Of a stretch of DNA of 64,000 bases, positions 7,354 to 17,243 are shown piece by piece. Position 1 is the stretch's first letter, and the number at the start of each line of letters is the position of its first letter. The stretch is from an uncultured Caryophanales bacterium (GTDB lineage: Bacteria; Bacillota_I; Bacilli_A; RFN20; CAG-288), in assembly GCA_949287425.1 (NCBI GenBank), contig CASEGJ010000003.1:72993-136992 (forward strand). The letters are read 5' to 3'. Made by a program: the position numbers and the translations under genes. The notes beneath the pieces were generated by a model. That model had not been told where the DNA came from, did not search any database, and was given only the letters and a program-made list of their open reading frames with translations.

Positions 7354-10300
7354 TTAATTTACACTTCTAATAGCATCAACTGGTTTTTTCTTTGCGATTA
7401 AATAGACAGGTAAGAAGGAAGATACAAAGGCAACTAAGATTGATAAGCCTAGCAATAATCCAATTTGTCTAATTCCAAAGGCGAAGAAATTACCCATGCT
7501 ACCTATGGCGTTAACTAGTTCTTTATTGATAAAGTAAGTTCCAACAATAGTAGCTGCAAGAGCTAAAACAAAGTTAATAATAGCGATTATAAACGCTTCA
7601 GAGAAGAAGATTTTAAATACGTCGCTAGCTTTAGCACCAACAGCTCTTAAGATACCGATTTCTTGTTTCTTATTAGTAATAGAAATAGAGATGAAGTTCA
7701 TTAATAATAAAGCAGCAAAGACAGCAAATCCTAAACCGACATAGAATAAGATATCAGTTAACATACTAATCATAGAATTAAACATTTCAATTGAATCTGA
7801 GACGCTATTATTTAAATAGTAACGAGTATCACCAGTTTCTTTATATGTTTCTTCAACTAATTTTCTTAAGCTATCTTGATTACCTAAAGTGTCTACTAAT
7901 ACGATGTTATAACCATCTGAAATATATTTAGTAAAGGAATTAAATAGATTATCATTAACAATTACGCAATTTGATTTATCATAGTCTTCTTTATCATCAG
8001 TTTCATAAGTACCTACAATTTTATAAGAAGAGAATTCTTCTAAATATCCATTATCTTCATCGATATTGTAATTATATAAATTGATTCTACCTTTGATGGT
8101 TATTTCACTAAGATACTTTTTACTAATTTCATTTTGTTTAGCTTTTAAGATTGTATTAGTATCTATTCCAGTGAAAGGATCATCTAAATAGACATATTCT
8201 TGATAAGCTTTATAGACAAAATCATCTATTAAATCGATAGTTTCTTGTGAATATTTGCCAGATTGATTATCAAATATTTCTCCATATATTTCATAATTTG
8301 TTCCTATTAATAATTGAGCATAGGCATACGCTTTAGCTTCTTTTGATAAATTAGTAGGTTTAGTCCAAATATTTTGGTTAGTATTTTCATCCCAACTAGT
8401 AGCAGAAGAGAAATATTCATAAGCAAATCTTTCAAAGTCTTCTGAAGTAGGTAAGTTATTTAACGCCCATTCATAGAAGATATATAAAGGACGATTTTGG
8501 AAAACATCATAGTAAAGTGATCTGAAATCAGAATATTGATTTTGAGTAGATGTAATAGTAATTTCAAAATTATTGCTACCATCTTCATCTTCATAAAAAT
8601 TATATTCAGGAGAATAGTAGTTATAGTAACTATCTTCTTCTTGAAGGGTGATATTGTCAAAATTGATGAAATTTTCATATAAATTAGAGTTAATAATAAT
8701 TTCATCGTTAGCTAATGAAGATTTATCTTCATCGAAGAAAGTTATATTTAATCCATTTTTACTAGCATTATCAATAGTAGTCATTGAGCTAGCGGATATA
8801 TAGTTAGTTTCATCTTCATTAGTGAATTCTAATTGATAATTAGTACCATCTTTAAGGTTATTAGTAGAAATAAAATCAGCACTGCTACTAATTAAATTAT
8901 CCATGTAGTTTTTACTTGTATAAAGTAAGTTAGGGAAATTATAAATTACTTCGCTAGTTAATCTGTTATAGAGATTTTTAATAGTAGTATCGTTATATGT
9001 TTGAGAATAATTGGCGTTTTTAAGACTATCAAATTCAGACATATCTAAATTAGTATTAACAATACCGCTAATTTCTAGAGAAATATTTTGATAGTTTCTA
9101 GTTCTAATATTTATTTTTTTGCCAATTAAATTTTCCGGAGTGATATTATTAGCTTCAATTTCAATATTATCATTGCTGTCATTATAGTCTCTATATTGAT
9201 ATCCGTAATTCTTAAATAAGTAATAGATATAATCTCCAATAGCGACTTGATTATCGTTACTAGGTAAATTGCCAGCTAACATATTAAAGTTAAGTTGACT
9301 TAATTCTTCATTAGAAAGGTAAGTTTCTCCAAAATAACCATCAGCAAATAAAGAGTTATTTGCTGGATTAAGGAGATGTTCACTTAAAGAAATCAATTGA
9401 TTATATTTAGCGTTAATTCCTTTAGCTTTTACTCCATAGTTAGTTTCAATAGTACTAATTTCTTCATCGGTAAATTGATTAAAAGTATCTGTATTCCAAT
9501 ATGAAGAAGTAGAATAAGTGACTTTTCTTTCTTTTGTTAGTTGATAAGAAGTGTTATCTAACTTACTTAATCCATCTAAAACCGTATCGGTAGCTGAATA
9601 AGTTGACATAGTATCAACTAAACCAAACATACCAAAAGCACAAAATGAAAGTAAGATAGTTAAAAACAATCTAAATGGTTTAGTTTTTAAAGCGGAAGCT
9701 CCAATTTTAAAGGCGTTTTTAATTGGAAGAGAAGATTTAATAGGTTTGAATTCTGATTTATCAGAATACTTAATTTTGCTTTCATCAGTATCTTTAAAAG
9801 CTTCGCGATTTAAATTATCATCTAATCTAGCGACCTTTTTAAATTCCTTATTAGTTTGATTATCAATAGAAATAAAAGCCGAACTAGATTGTAAAGCGGA
9901 ATTGATTGTTTCAATATCTTCTTTAGTTAAAACATGACCTTGTTCTAAAGCGAATAACTTGTTATCGATATTAAATAAACCAGATTTAGTTTTACTTGCC
10001 CCTTCTTTGTGTTTTTCAATATCGGAAATAACTTTACCATCTTTAAGTTCGATAACTCTATCTCCGTAATATTCAGCAAATTCACGATCGTGACTAACTA
10101 CGATAACTAGTTTATTTTCAGCTAATTTTTTCAAAGTATCAAAAACTTGAATACCAGTTTTAGAATCTAAAGCCCCAGTAGGCTCATCAGCTAAGATGAT
10201 TTCAGGATTTTTAATTAAAGCACGCGCGATAGCGACTCTTTGTTTTTGACCGCCAGAAAGTTCATTAGGCTTTCTTTTAGCATAGTTAGCTAAATCGACT

Positions 10301-10680
10301 TCTTCTAAGATTTTATTAACGTCATTTTGTTTAGCTTTTCTACCTTGAAGTTGAATAGCTAAAGCGATATTTTCTCCAACGGTAAATTCATTGAGAATGT
10401 TATATTCTTGGAAAATAAAACCTAGATAAGTGTTTCTATAGCTATCAAAGTCAGATTGAGAAAAGTGAGCACTACTTTTTCCTTTAATGACAATTTCGCC
10501 AGAATCAACTTTATCAAGACCACCAAGAACATTTAATAAAGTGGATTTACCAGAACCGGATTTACCTAAAATAAAGACTAGACCTTTTTCAGGGAATTTG
10601 ATAGAAACTCCATCTAAAGCATTAACTACAGGTCCTTTTTTAGGTTTGTATTTTTTAGTAATATTAATTACTTCTAACAT
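7354..10680 (-). CDS. MacB-type ABC transporter, ATPase fused to FtsX-like permease with giant ectodomain
   Basis: 1108 aa from the ATG at 10678-10680, preferred over an ATG 13 codons upstream because GGAGGT directly precedes it. Residues 1-225 are a MacB/LolD-class ATPase: Walker A GKSGSGKST (39-47), signature LSGGQKQRVAIARAL, Walker B ILADEPTGALDS, and H-loop VVSHD. After a linker, one membrane helix (FRLFLTILLSFCAFGMFGL) leads to an extracellular region of roughly 550 residues, then three C-terminal helices ending in PVDAIRSV, the usual FtsX/MacB arrangement. Such proteins work as mechanotransmission dimers in peptide or antibiotic efflux or envelope stress. No two-component system is adjacent, so the substrate is unknown. 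The ectodomain is clearly larger than that of E. coli MacB. Confidence 0.87.
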   Translation of the reverse strand: MLEVINITKKYKPKKGPVVNALDGVSIKFPEKGLVFILGKSGSGKSTLLNVLGGLDKVDSGEIVIKGKSSAHFSQSDFDSYRNTYLGFIFQEYNILNEFTVGENIALAIQLQGRKAKQNDVNKILEEVDLANYAKRKPNELSGGQKQRVAIARALIKNPEIILADEPTGALDSKTGIQVFDTLKKLAENKLVIVVSHDREFAEYYGDRVIELKDGKVISDIEKHKEGASKTKSGLFNIDNKLFALEQGHVLTKEDIETINSALQSSSAFISIDNQTNKEFKKVARLDDNLNREAFKDTDESKIKYSDKSEFKPIKSSLPIKNAFKIGASALKTKPFRLFLTILLSFCAFGMFGLVDTMSTYSATDTVLDGLSKLDNTSYQLTKERKVTYSTSSYWNTDTFNQFTDEEISTIETNYGVKAKGINAKYNQLISLSEHLLNPANNSLFADGYFGETYLSNEELSQLNFNMLAGNLPSNDNQVAIGDYIYYLFKNYGYQYRDYNDSNDNIEIEANNITPENLIGKKINIRTRNYQNISLEISGIVNTNLDMSEFDSLKNANYSQTYNDTTIKNLYNRLTSEVIYNFPNLLYTSKNYMDNLISSSADFISTNNLKDGTNYQLEFTNEDETNYISASSMTTIDNASKNGLNITFFDEDKSSLANDEIIINSNLYENFINFDNITLQEEDSYYNYYSPEYNFYEDEDGSNNFEITITSTQNQYSDFRSLYYDVFQNRPLYIFYEWALNNLPTSEDFERFAYEYFSSATSWDENTNQNIWTKPTNLSKEAKAYAYAQLLIGTNYEIYGEIFDNQSGKYSQETIDLIDDFVYKAYQEYVYLDDPFTGIDTNTILKAKQNEISKKYLSEITIKGRINLYNYNIDEDNGYLEEFSSYKIVGTYETDDKEDYDKSNCVIVNDNLFNSFTKYISDGYNIVLVDTLGNQDSLRKLVEETYKETGDTRYYLNNSVSDSIEMFNSMISMLTDILFYVGLGFAVFAALLLMNFISISITNKKQEIGILRAVGAKASDVFKIFFSEAFIIAIINFVLALAATIVGTYFINKELVNAIGSMGNFFAFGIRQIGLLLGLSILVAFVSSFLPVYLIAKKKPVDAIRSVN

Positions 10681-10882
10681 AGTTGACCTCCAATATTTAA
10701 AGTATATCAAAAAAATCAAAAAATTTTGGTAAAAAATACTGATATTAAGCGAAATTTTGAAAAAAGATGCTTTAAAATGGAGTTGTAAAATAAAAAAATA
10801 TAATTTTAATTTAGACTAGATATTTATTTTTAATAAAATCAAATGATTAAAAATAAAGTTAAGACAAAAGAAAATAAATATA

Positions 10883-10912
10883 AATAGAGTTAGTCAATTT
10901 ACTAACTCTATT
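10883..10912 (-). terminator. Terminator of the lipoprotein gene at 10965-11711
   Basis: AATAGAGTTAGT / ACTAACTCTATT stem of 12 bp with a CAATTT loop. On the - strand it follows the lipoprotein gene and is trailed by T-rich sequence. Confidence 0.8.
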
Positions 10913-10964
10913 TTAAGAAGGAGGATAATATATTACGAATTGGGATAAATGTGTTCGTAATTAA

Positions 10965-11711
10965 TTAAGCAGCATCAGCTGGGGCAAAAGTGCCGAAGTA
11001 ATAGTAAGTCCAACCAGCAGCTTTTGATGAAGAGTCTTCAATACATGTTAATGTATATGTACCAGCAGCTAAATCACTAATAGTAAGGACTTCAGGGTCA
11101 TTGAATTGGCCGGCTTCTTCTATAGAAGGATTTGAATGCCATGTTTGAATAGCTGCACCAGTAGAATCAGCTAAAGTTAAAGTAACGACTTTTGATGAAG
11201 AGGTGTTACGGCATAATGAAGTAAATGTTGAATTATCATAGAAGGTTGTAAATGTTAATACTTTAACATTTTTAACTCTACCATTTGAATTAACTGTAGT
11301 TCCATCAGCTAAAGTAACATCTTTACCTTGATCATCATATTCAGCATCTTTAGAGATAGTTAAGTTTTTCAAAGTGAAGTCAGCAGGAAGTTTAATTTTG
11401 CCAGCACCATTATCAGCCCAACCAGCTTCAGGAACGTTGAATTCGCTAGCTAAAACTTCAATAGACTTATTATCTTCTTCTTCAACAGAGGAATCTCCAC
11501 CAGTTGTACTTTCTTCACTAGAAACAGTGCCTTCTGTAGATTCACTGGAAATAGGAGTTTCTTCAGATGAGCTAGGTTTAGTTTCTACTTGAGTGGTTGA
11601 ATTTGTAGGTTTAGCTGAACTTGAACTAGATGTAGTTTCAGTTTCAGGTGAACAAGCGACAATACCGGCCATTAGGATAGCAATTGGTAGTATTTTTAAT
11701 AATTTTTTCAT
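10965..11711 (-). CDS. Secreted lipoprotein with Ser/Thr-rich linker and beta-sandwich-like C-terminal domain
   Basis: 248 aa. A signal peptide ends in the lipobox IVAC with lipidated Cys20, followed by a Ser/Thr/Glu linker to about residue 85. The remaining part (SIEVLASEFNVPEAGWADNG...) is beta-rich and ends with a GWTYYYFGTFAP motif; it resembles a small sugar-binding or jelly-roll module, but I do not recognise the family. It is divergent from the PL9 pectate lyase and shares the promoter region. A LacI-type operator sits just after the predicted transcription start, which suggests co-regulation with pectin breakdown. The AAAGGAT ribosome site lies somewhat far (about 14 bases) from the ATG. 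Confidence 0.65.
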   Translation of the reverse strand: MKKLLKILPIAILMAGIVACSPETETTSSSSSAKPTNSTTQVETKPSSSEETPISSESTEGTVSSEESTTGGDSSVEEEDNKSIEVLASEFNVPEAGWADNGAGKIKLPADFTLKNLTISKDAEYDDQGKDVTLADGTTVNSNGRVKNVKVLTFTTFYDNSTFTSLCRNTSSSKVVTLTLADSTGAAIQTWHSNPSIEEAGQFNDPEVLTISDLAAGTYTLTCIEDSSSKAAGWTYYYFGTFAPADAA

Positions 11712-11740
11712 TGAGAATATAATATCCTTTCTTTAGGGGA

Positions 11741-11754
11741 TGTAAACCCTTACA
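11741..11754. promoter_or_regulatory. LacI/CcpA-type operator upstream of the lipoprotein gene
   Basis: TGTAAACCCTTACA is a near-palindrome with the spacing of a catabolite-responsive element (TGWAANCGNTNWCA), but with CC in place of the central CG. It lies directly downstream of the predicted -10 box on the - strand, a position that would block transcription. Confidence 0.6.
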
Positions 11755-11762
11755 TACTACAA

Positions 11763-11791
11763 ATATTAAGTCAAATTAATTTCAATTACAA
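11763..11791 (-). promoter_or_regulatory. Predicted promoter of the lipoprotein gene
   Basis: On the - strand: -35 TTGTAA (11791-11786), a 17-bp spacer, and -10 TAATAT (11768-11763). The start would fall close to the operator at 11741-11754. Confidence 0.55.
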
Positions 11792-11809
11792 GTAAAAATT
11801 GTCTTTTAT

Positions 11810-11822
11810 GTGCTTAAAGCAC
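11810..11822. promoter_or_regulatory. 13-bp palindrome in the divergent promoter region
   Basis: GTGCTTAAAGCAC is a perfect palindrome around a single central base, lying between the two divergent genes. Possibly a second operator; no regulator is adjacent. Confidence 0.3.
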
Positions 11823-11842
11823 AAAATATCGACTATTTTTTA

Positions 11843-11856
11843 TGTAACCGATTACA
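11843..11856. promoter_or_regulatory. LacI/CcpA-type operator upstream of the PL9 pectate lyase
   Basis: TGTAACCGATTACA fits the LacI-family/cre pattern TGTAANCGNTTACA exactly. It lies about eight bases upstream of a TATTAT -10 candidate (11864-11869), overlapping where the -35 box would be. Confidence 0.7.
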
Positions 11857-11904
11857 ATTTTGATATTATTAAAGAGTATATCATTTAAAAGGAGATGGCA
11901 TTTA

Positions 11905-13392
11905 ATGAAATTAGCAAAAATAATACCATTAGTTATCTTGATAGGTGGATTATGTTCATGTTCTCCATCTGATGGTCCAACTAGCTCGTCAGTAGCTACT
12001 TCTATCAGTCAAGATCCTAATTTGAAATCTGAAATTTACGTTAGTCCAAATGGCTTAGCGACTAATCAAGGGACAAAAGAAAGCCCGTTAGATATAATTA
12101 ACGCTTTTAAAAATTTAAAACAGGGTGGAAAAATCATTCTGCTTGAAGGAACATATTCACTAAGTTCTACTGTTCAAGTCACTCGTGATGATGAACGTCT
12201 TAAAGGTTGTTTAGCTACTTCAGAAGAAGAAATGAAATTAGTTGAACCTGAAAAAGATAGCCAAGGCAACTATGTCGATGTTACTTTAGATTTTTCTAGA
12301 ATGGCTTGGGCTTCTACTAATAGAGGAGTTTCTTTAGATTCTGATTACTGGCATATTAAAGGATTTAAGGTTGTTGGTGCTGGTGATAATGGTGTTTATA
12401 TAGGTGGTAATTATAATATCGTTGAAGATATTGAAGCTTATGATAATAGAGATACTGGCATTCAATTAGGTAGATCAGCTTCTAATATGAATGATATTTC
12501 TGAATGGCCTTCATATAATACAATTTTAAATTGTACTTCTCATGATAATCACGATCCTACCGGGGAAGATTCTGATGGCTTTGCTTGTAAACTTACTACT
12601 GGTGTAGGTAATGTTTTTGATGGTTGTATCGCTTATAACAATGTCGATGATGGCTGGGATTTATATACTAAAGGAGATTCTGGTCCTATCGGTTCAGTTT
12701 TAATTAAAGATTGTATCGCTTTTAATAACGGAATTACTTCTTATGGAGTTGGAACTTCTAATTCAGATGGTAACGGATTTAAATTAGGTGGAGAAACTAT
12801 CGCTGTTCAACATAAGATTATTAATAGTATCGCTTTTAATAATATGGCTAGCGGATTTACTGATAACTCTAATCCAGGAACTTTATATTTTGAAAATTGC
12901 ACCGCCTTTAATAATGGAACTAGAGATTCAGATGGATTGAATTTCTCAACTTGTAGAGATACTGCAACAACTATTAACTTTTATAAAAACTGTTTATCTT
13001 ATTCAACTGGTGATGTAACTAATCCAATTACTGGTCAAGTTCATATTGCTAATTCTAAAGATGAATATAAAGGTACAGTTTCTCATTCGGCTTTCTATAA
13101 TTCCTTATCTAATTTATATATAGGTGAAATTCAAGAAGCCGATTATTCAGTTTCTAATTTAAGAGGGGAAAATATGGAAGTTAGTAATCCGTTTGTCTCA
13201 GTTGATGTTTTACAGATTCAATCTTTAAAAGATCAACCTATAGATGAATCAAAAAGAGTTGATGTTCACCATGAATTTAGAAATTCTGATGGCAGTATCA
13301 ATATCGGTGATTTCTTAAAAGTTAAATCGGATTCGCCATTTTACACTTTAGGGGAAAATAATTCTCCTTTAGGCGCTAATCTTTCTAAATAG
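11905..13392 (+). CDS. PL9-family pectate lyase lipoprotein
   Basis: 495 aa from the ATG at 11905, which has GGAG upstream; the longer frame to 11860 lacks a ribosome site. The lipobox LCSC gives lipidated Cys19, then a short Ser/Thr linker. The protein opens with EIYVSPNGLATNQGTKESPLD, then a right-handed beta-helix: YWHIKGFKVVGAGDNGVYIG, then AYDNRDTGIQLGR, then SDGFACKLTTGVGNVFDGC, and GWDLYTKGDSGPIGSVLI. These match PL9 (Pel9A/PelX-type) lyases; the Lys in DGFACKLT is the likely catalytic base and the nearby Asp residues bind Ca2+. It cleaves polygalacturonate by beta-elimination at the cell surface. It heads an operon with two further exported proteins. Confidence 0.9.
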   Translation: MKLAKIIPLVILIGGLCSCSPSDGPTSSSVATSISQDPNLKSEIYVSPNGLATNQGTKESPLDIINAFKNLKQGGKIILLEGTYSLSSTVQVTRDDERLKGCLATSEEEMKLVEPEKDSQGNYVDVTLDFSRMAWASTNRGVSLDSDYWHIKGFKVVGAGDNGVYIGGNYNIVEDIEAYDNRDTGIQLGRSASNMNDISEWPSYNTILNCTSHDNHDPTGEDSDGFACKLTTGVGNVFDGCIAYNNVDDGWDLYTKGDSGPIGSVLIKDCIAFNNGITSYGVGTSNSDGNGFKLGGETIAVQHKIINSIAFNNMASGFTDNSNPGTLYFENCTAFNNGTRDSDGLNFSTCRDTATTINFYKNCLSYSTGDVTNPITGQVHIANSKDEYKGTVSHSAFYNSLSNLYIGEIQEADYSVSNLRGENMEVSNPFVSVDVLQIQSLKDQPIDESKRVDVHHEFRNSDGSINIGDFLKVKSDSPFYTLGENNSPLGANLSK

Positions 13393-13404
13393 GAGGCTAT
13401 AGAA

Positions 13405-16400
13405 ATGAAAAAATTATTAACAATATTATCTTTAGCTGCTTTATTAACTGGTATAGGTTCAACTTCATTACCTCAACAAGTAAAGTTAGAAACAATTAGA
13501 TATGCTGATGATACTCCTATTGAAGTAACTAAAGCACTAGAACAGGTTGAATTAAATATCGATACTACTCAAATAGTAACTGATATTCGTTTACCTAAAT
13601 CTTCTTTATATGGTTCAACAGTTTCTTGGACATCTTCTAATAGTGAAATCATTACTATCGAAGAAACTATAAATGATAAAGGCGCTGTCGCTGATATTAT
13701 CGGTAGAGTTCATCCTTCTAAAATTTCAAATCAAAATGTTACTTTAACAGCTACTTTAACTTATATTGATGGAGATAAATCATATCAAGGTAGTAAAACT
13801 TTTGAAGTTACAGTTTTAAAAGAAAGAGAACAACAGGAAGTTGAAGAGCAAGAATTAGCTTATTATGATGATTTTACTTCATATCAATCTAATATCGATA
13901 TCGGTAATTATTTTAAATGGACTTGTTCAGCTGATTTAGGTCAAGCTTTAATTAGAGATGGAGTAACTTCTAATATTAATAATGGATTAACTAATGGTAA
14001 ACTTCTTGAAATTAATTCTACACGTCAATCTAGCAATATTACATATACAACTAGTTTAAATGCAAACGCTAATAACGTTTCTGGAACTGATAAAAAAGTT
14101 GTAGCTTTTGAATTTTCCAGCATGTATGAAGGTCAAACAAACGGAATTAGTATCGCTTTATTAACAGGTAATAAAGTTGCTGGTCCAGCTATTAACATCG
14201 ATGAAACCGGTTATGAAGCTAGCTTTGCAACAACTAGAAAGCTCGATATTTCTAACAAAGAAGGTATATGGCAAAGAATCAGATTAGAAGTCAATTTAGA
14301 AAATTCTAGAGTTACTTTATATTATTTTGATTATGATACCAATCAATTTGTCAATCTTTCTTCAAGTGTATCTAGCTATGATGAATCTATCGGTGGTGAA
14401 AGAGGAAAATCATTAACCAATAAATCTATTACCGGATTAAGAATTACATTAAATAAGGGTAATTCTAATGGTAAAGTTTATTTAGGCGATTTCAAATTTG
14501 ACGATGCTAGTATTTTAAAATTAGATAACAACTATCAAAATCCAAATAGAGATATCGGCATCGGTTTAATTAAAGATTACCCTGAAGAAATTATGGTTTA
14601 TGAAGATGAATTCGATTCTATTCAAATTCCAACCTTCACTGTTGAAAACAGATTTAAAGAAGGAACAGTATTAACAGTTAATCAAGATTATATAGTTAGC
14701 GATTATTTAGATAGTGAAAGAATTAAAATTAACGATACTATCGAATTAGTTAATAGAACATATGTTATTACTTTAAAAGAAACTAATGAAGAAAAAACAG
14801 TTGTTCAAGAAATTTATATCAATCAAAATGATAGTAATCCTAGTATTGTAGATTTTAGAGCTTCTTATTTAAAAGCTAGTGAAACTGATCCAACTAAAGG
14901 TTTAATTACTATTTCAGGTAACGCTTATAGAAATAACGTTAGATTATCTTATCTCGTTTTAGAAAAAGGTTCACCTAGTCCAAGTAAAGAAGAAGTTTTA
15001 TCTCCTTCAAGTAGTTTAACTGGTTATGTAGAAGCTAAAACCGATTTAGAAATTACTACTGGTTCTAATTTTAGCTTTGATACATCATATTTTGATATTT
15101 CTAAAGAATACGATGTCTATGCAGTTTTAGAAGATGAAACTAACAAAGCAAGTGAAGTCTATTCTTCTAAATCAATTTCTACAGTTGTCAATATTTCCAC
15201 ACCTCAAGATCTTTTTGAAATGTCAACTAACGATGCGACTAAATCATCGACATTTAGAGTTATTAACGATATTGATTGTTCTGATTATAAATGGGAATTT
15301 GAACAAGCTAACACCGTTACTTTCTCAGGTATTTTAGACGGTCAAGGTTATACAATTAAAAATTTCAACATTGATACAGCTGACGCTAAAGTAGGTTTAT
15401 TCTCCGAATTTAAAGGTACAATTAAAAACCTCAATTTCGAATCTCCTTCTATAGCTGGTTCTTCTGATAGTGCAGTAATTGCTGGTCAAATGATGGGAGG
15501 AACTATTGAAAATGTCAATATTTATAATCCATATATCACCATGTCAAATATCGCTGAATCTTCTGAAGGTTATTATGCTAGTTTAGTAGGTAGATTCCGT
15601 TCAGAAGGCAATAGATCTACTATTAAAAACATCAATATAATAGGCGCTAGTATTGAAGCTAATAAATATATCGGTTTACTTACTGGTGGTGTAGGTGGTT
15701 CTCAACAAGATGTTCAAGTTAAAATGGAAAATATCTTCGCTTCAGGAAGTGTTAATACTGATGGGGCAGCCGTTGGATTAATTGGTAGAAATAGAGGTAA
15801 AACTACTATTGATAATGCCGTTGTCTTTTTAACAATCGCCAACGCTAAAAAAGAAGTCGGAGCTTTTGCTGGACATAACAAAGAAGGTGGCTCATTAACA
15901 GTTAATAACGCCGTTTCTGATTTGAAAGTTAGAATGATGACTCAACCGACATATTTTAACAACTTTATTGGAAGTCACGACGCTAACACTTCTTCTTATT
16001 CAGGAAATAACGTTAAATATCTATATGAAGATTATTCAGATTTAGCGGAAAGTTTAGTTCCAACTCCTACTGCAATTTCTTATGGTACTCAATTATATGA
16101 TTACGATATCAATTCTAAAGATTGGTGGGAAGAAAATACCTTCTTAAGAGATTTTAATATCGATACTAACTGGGCTTTTTCAAATGAAACTAATTTACCT
16201 ATAGTTTCAACTAGAAGCCAAGATGAAATTTCAATTTCTAAAGAAGAATTTATAAATTTAGTAAATAAACTTAGCGAAGATCCATCAACTAATAGACATG
16301 CTATTTATAAAGCTAATAACGCATATAACTATCTATCTAGCAATGATAAACAAGATAATCAAGTAATTGCAAGTAAAACTAAATTAGATCAAGCTATTAG

Positions 16401-16482
16401 TGATTTTAATGAATTTATTGAAGATTTAAATCAAACTAACAGTGATGTTGATGACATCATTTTAGCTGGTTTAGGTAAATAG
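13405..16482 (+). CDS. Large secreted multidomain protein (Ig-like, concanavalin-like, GLUG-type repeats)
   Basis: 1025 aa with a Sec signal peptide and no lipobox or LPxTG. Residues about 40-140 form a bacterial Ig-like domain (SSLYGSTVSWTSSNSEIITI is characteristic). A segment starting YYDDFTSYQSNIDIGNYFKW looks like a laminin-G/concanavalin-type beta-sandwich. Further beta-domains follow; residues about 600-850 contain GLUG-like repeats (FSGILDGQGYTIKNFNI, KVGLFSEFKGTIKNLNF, ASLVGRFRSEGNRSTIKNI). The C-terminus is helical. A GGAGG ribosome site precedes it, 12 bases after the pectate lyase. Likely a surface binding partner of the pectin system; no catalytic domain was recognised. Confidence 0.7.
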   Translation: MKKLLTILSLAALLTGIGSTSLPQQVKLETIRYADDTPIEVTKALEQVELNIDTTQIVTDIRLPKSSLYGSTVSWTSSNSEIITIEETINDKGAVADIIGRVHPSKISNQNVTLTATLTYIDGDKSYQGSKTFEVTVLKEREQQEVEEQELAYYDDFTSYQSNIDIGNYFKWTCSADLGQALIRDGVTSNINNGLTNGKLLEINSTRQSSNITYTTSLNANANNVSGTDKKVVAFEFSSMYEGQTNGISIALLTGNKVAGPAINIDETGYEASFATTRKLDISNKEGIWQRIRLEVNLENSRVTLYYFDYDTNQFVNLSSSVSSYDESIGGERGKSLTNKSITGLRITLNKGNSNGKVYLGDFKFDDASILKLDNNYQNPNRDIGIGLIKDYPEEIMVYEDEFDSIQIPTFTVENRFKEGTVLTVNQDYIVSDYLDSERIKINDTIELVNRTYVITLKETNEEKTVVQEIYINQNDSNPSIVDFRASYLKASETDPTKGLITISGNAYRNNVRLSYLVLEKGSPSPSKEEVLSPSSSLTGYVEAKTDLEITTGSNFSFDTSYFDISKEYDVYAVLEDETNKASEVYSSKSISTVVNISTPQDLFEMSTNDATKSSTFRVINDIDCSDYKWEFEQANTVTFSGILDGQGYTIKNFNIDTADAKVGLFSEFKGTIKNLNFESPSIAGSSDSAVIAGQMMGGTIENVNIYNPYITMSNIAESSEGYYASLVGRFRSEGNRSTIKNINIIGASIEANKYIGLLTGGVGGSQQDVQVKMENIFASGSVNTDGAAVGLIGRNRGKTTIDNAVVFLTIANAKKEVGAFAGHNKEGGSLTVNNAVSDLKVRMMTQPTYFNNFIGSHDANTSSYSGNNVKYLYEDYSDLAESLVPTPTAISYGTQLYDYDINSKDWWEENTFLRDFNIDTNWAFSNETNLPIVSTRSQDEISISKEEFINLVNKLSEDPSTNRHAIYKANNAYNYLSSNDKQDNQVIASKTKLDQAISDFNEFIEDLNQTNSDVDDIILAGLGK

Positions 16483-16491
16483 GAGGTCAAT

Positions 16492-17124
16492 ATGAAAATA
16501 AATAAATTGTGCATTTTACCACTAGCTTGTTTAAGTTTAATTAGCTGTTCTAAAAACGGTGTTGATTTAGAACTTGCTAATAAATTAGCTAGTCAAGAAT
16601 CAACTTCAGTTAGAATTACTTGTATAGTTACTAATTCAAAAGGAAAGACATTAAATAATCTTTTCCGCTTATATACATATGATGCGACTAATAAAATCGA
16701 ACATATGACAGGGAATTCTACAATATATTCTAATTTAGAAGAAGATGAACCATTAGCAAGTCAAACTAAAAGAGAAGAATATTATAAAACTCAGGCTAGA
16801 ACATATACTTTAGGTGTTGATGGTAAATATACTATCACTAACCAAGAAAACATTATTGCACCATTTAAAATAGGTTACGATTTTACTAAATGCAGTGAAT
16901 TAAAATTAGAGGGTGAAGATTTAACTGGTAAGGTTAGTAAAGATAACATCGCTAGCTTTATCAAAAGTGAAGTTGACGCTAATGAAATTAATTTAAAAGG
17001 AAGTTATGAAGATAATTATTTAACAGAATTAGATTTAGATTATGTCACATCTTCTAATTTAACTGTCAGTTATAATTTCCAATACGGTAATTCAAATCAA
17101 ACCCTCATATTACCTACAAATTAA
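16492..17124 (+). CDS. Small lipoprotein of unknown function
   Basis: 210 aa, lipobox LISC with Cys19 and, unusually for this genome, almost no Ser-rich linker. The rest is beta-rich (SVRITCIVTNSKGKTLNNLF..., NLTVSYNFQYGNSNQTLIL). It starts 9 bases after the Ig/GLUG protein with GGAGG upstream and is the last gene before a strong terminator, so it belongs to the pectate-lyase operon. I do not recognise the family; a LolA-like or solute-holding beta fold is possible. Confidence 0.6.
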   Translation: MKINKLCILPLACLSLISCSKNGVDLELANKLASQESTSVRITCIVTNSKGKTLNNLFRLYTYDATNKIEHMTGNSTIYSNLEEDEPLASQTKREEYYKTQARTYTLGVDGKYTITNQENIIAPFKIGYDFTKCSELKLEGEDLTGKVSKDNIASFIKSEVDANEINLKGSYEDNYLTELDLDYVTSSNLTVSYNFQYGNSNQTLILPTN

Positions 17125-17150
17125 TCTAAGCTATTAAATATCAAATATAG

Positions 17151-17187
17151 ATCCTCTAATTAAAACAGTTAGAGGATTTTAATTTTT
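17151..17187 (+). terminator. Terminator of the pectate-lyase operon
   Basis: ATCCTCTAA / TTAGAGGAT stem (9 bp) followed by TTTAATTTTT. Confidence 0.9.
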
Positions 17188-17210
17188 AAAATTGGCGCTA
17201 ATTTTTATAG

Positions 17211-17216
17211 TATAAT
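17211..17216 (+). promoter_or_regulatory. -10 box upstream of the lipoprotein gene at 17244
   Basis: A consensus TATAAT lies 28 bases before the ATG, with AAGGAGG (17227-17233) between them. No good -35 box is visible at normal spacing. Confidence 0.4.
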
Positions 17217-17243
17217 TTTATTGCTTAAGGAGGTTATATAAAA

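Noticed and set aside
8460..8705. Open frames inside the ABC transporter gene (8460-8705 and 10487-10732)
   Set aside because: Shadow frames of a well-supported gene, without ribosome sites or homology.
10920..10963. GGAGGATAATATATT followed by a short open frame, with a flanking ATTACGAA / TTCGTAAT hairpin
   Set aside because: There is no ATG, GTG or TTG at the right distance, and the hairpin has no T tract; no convincing function.
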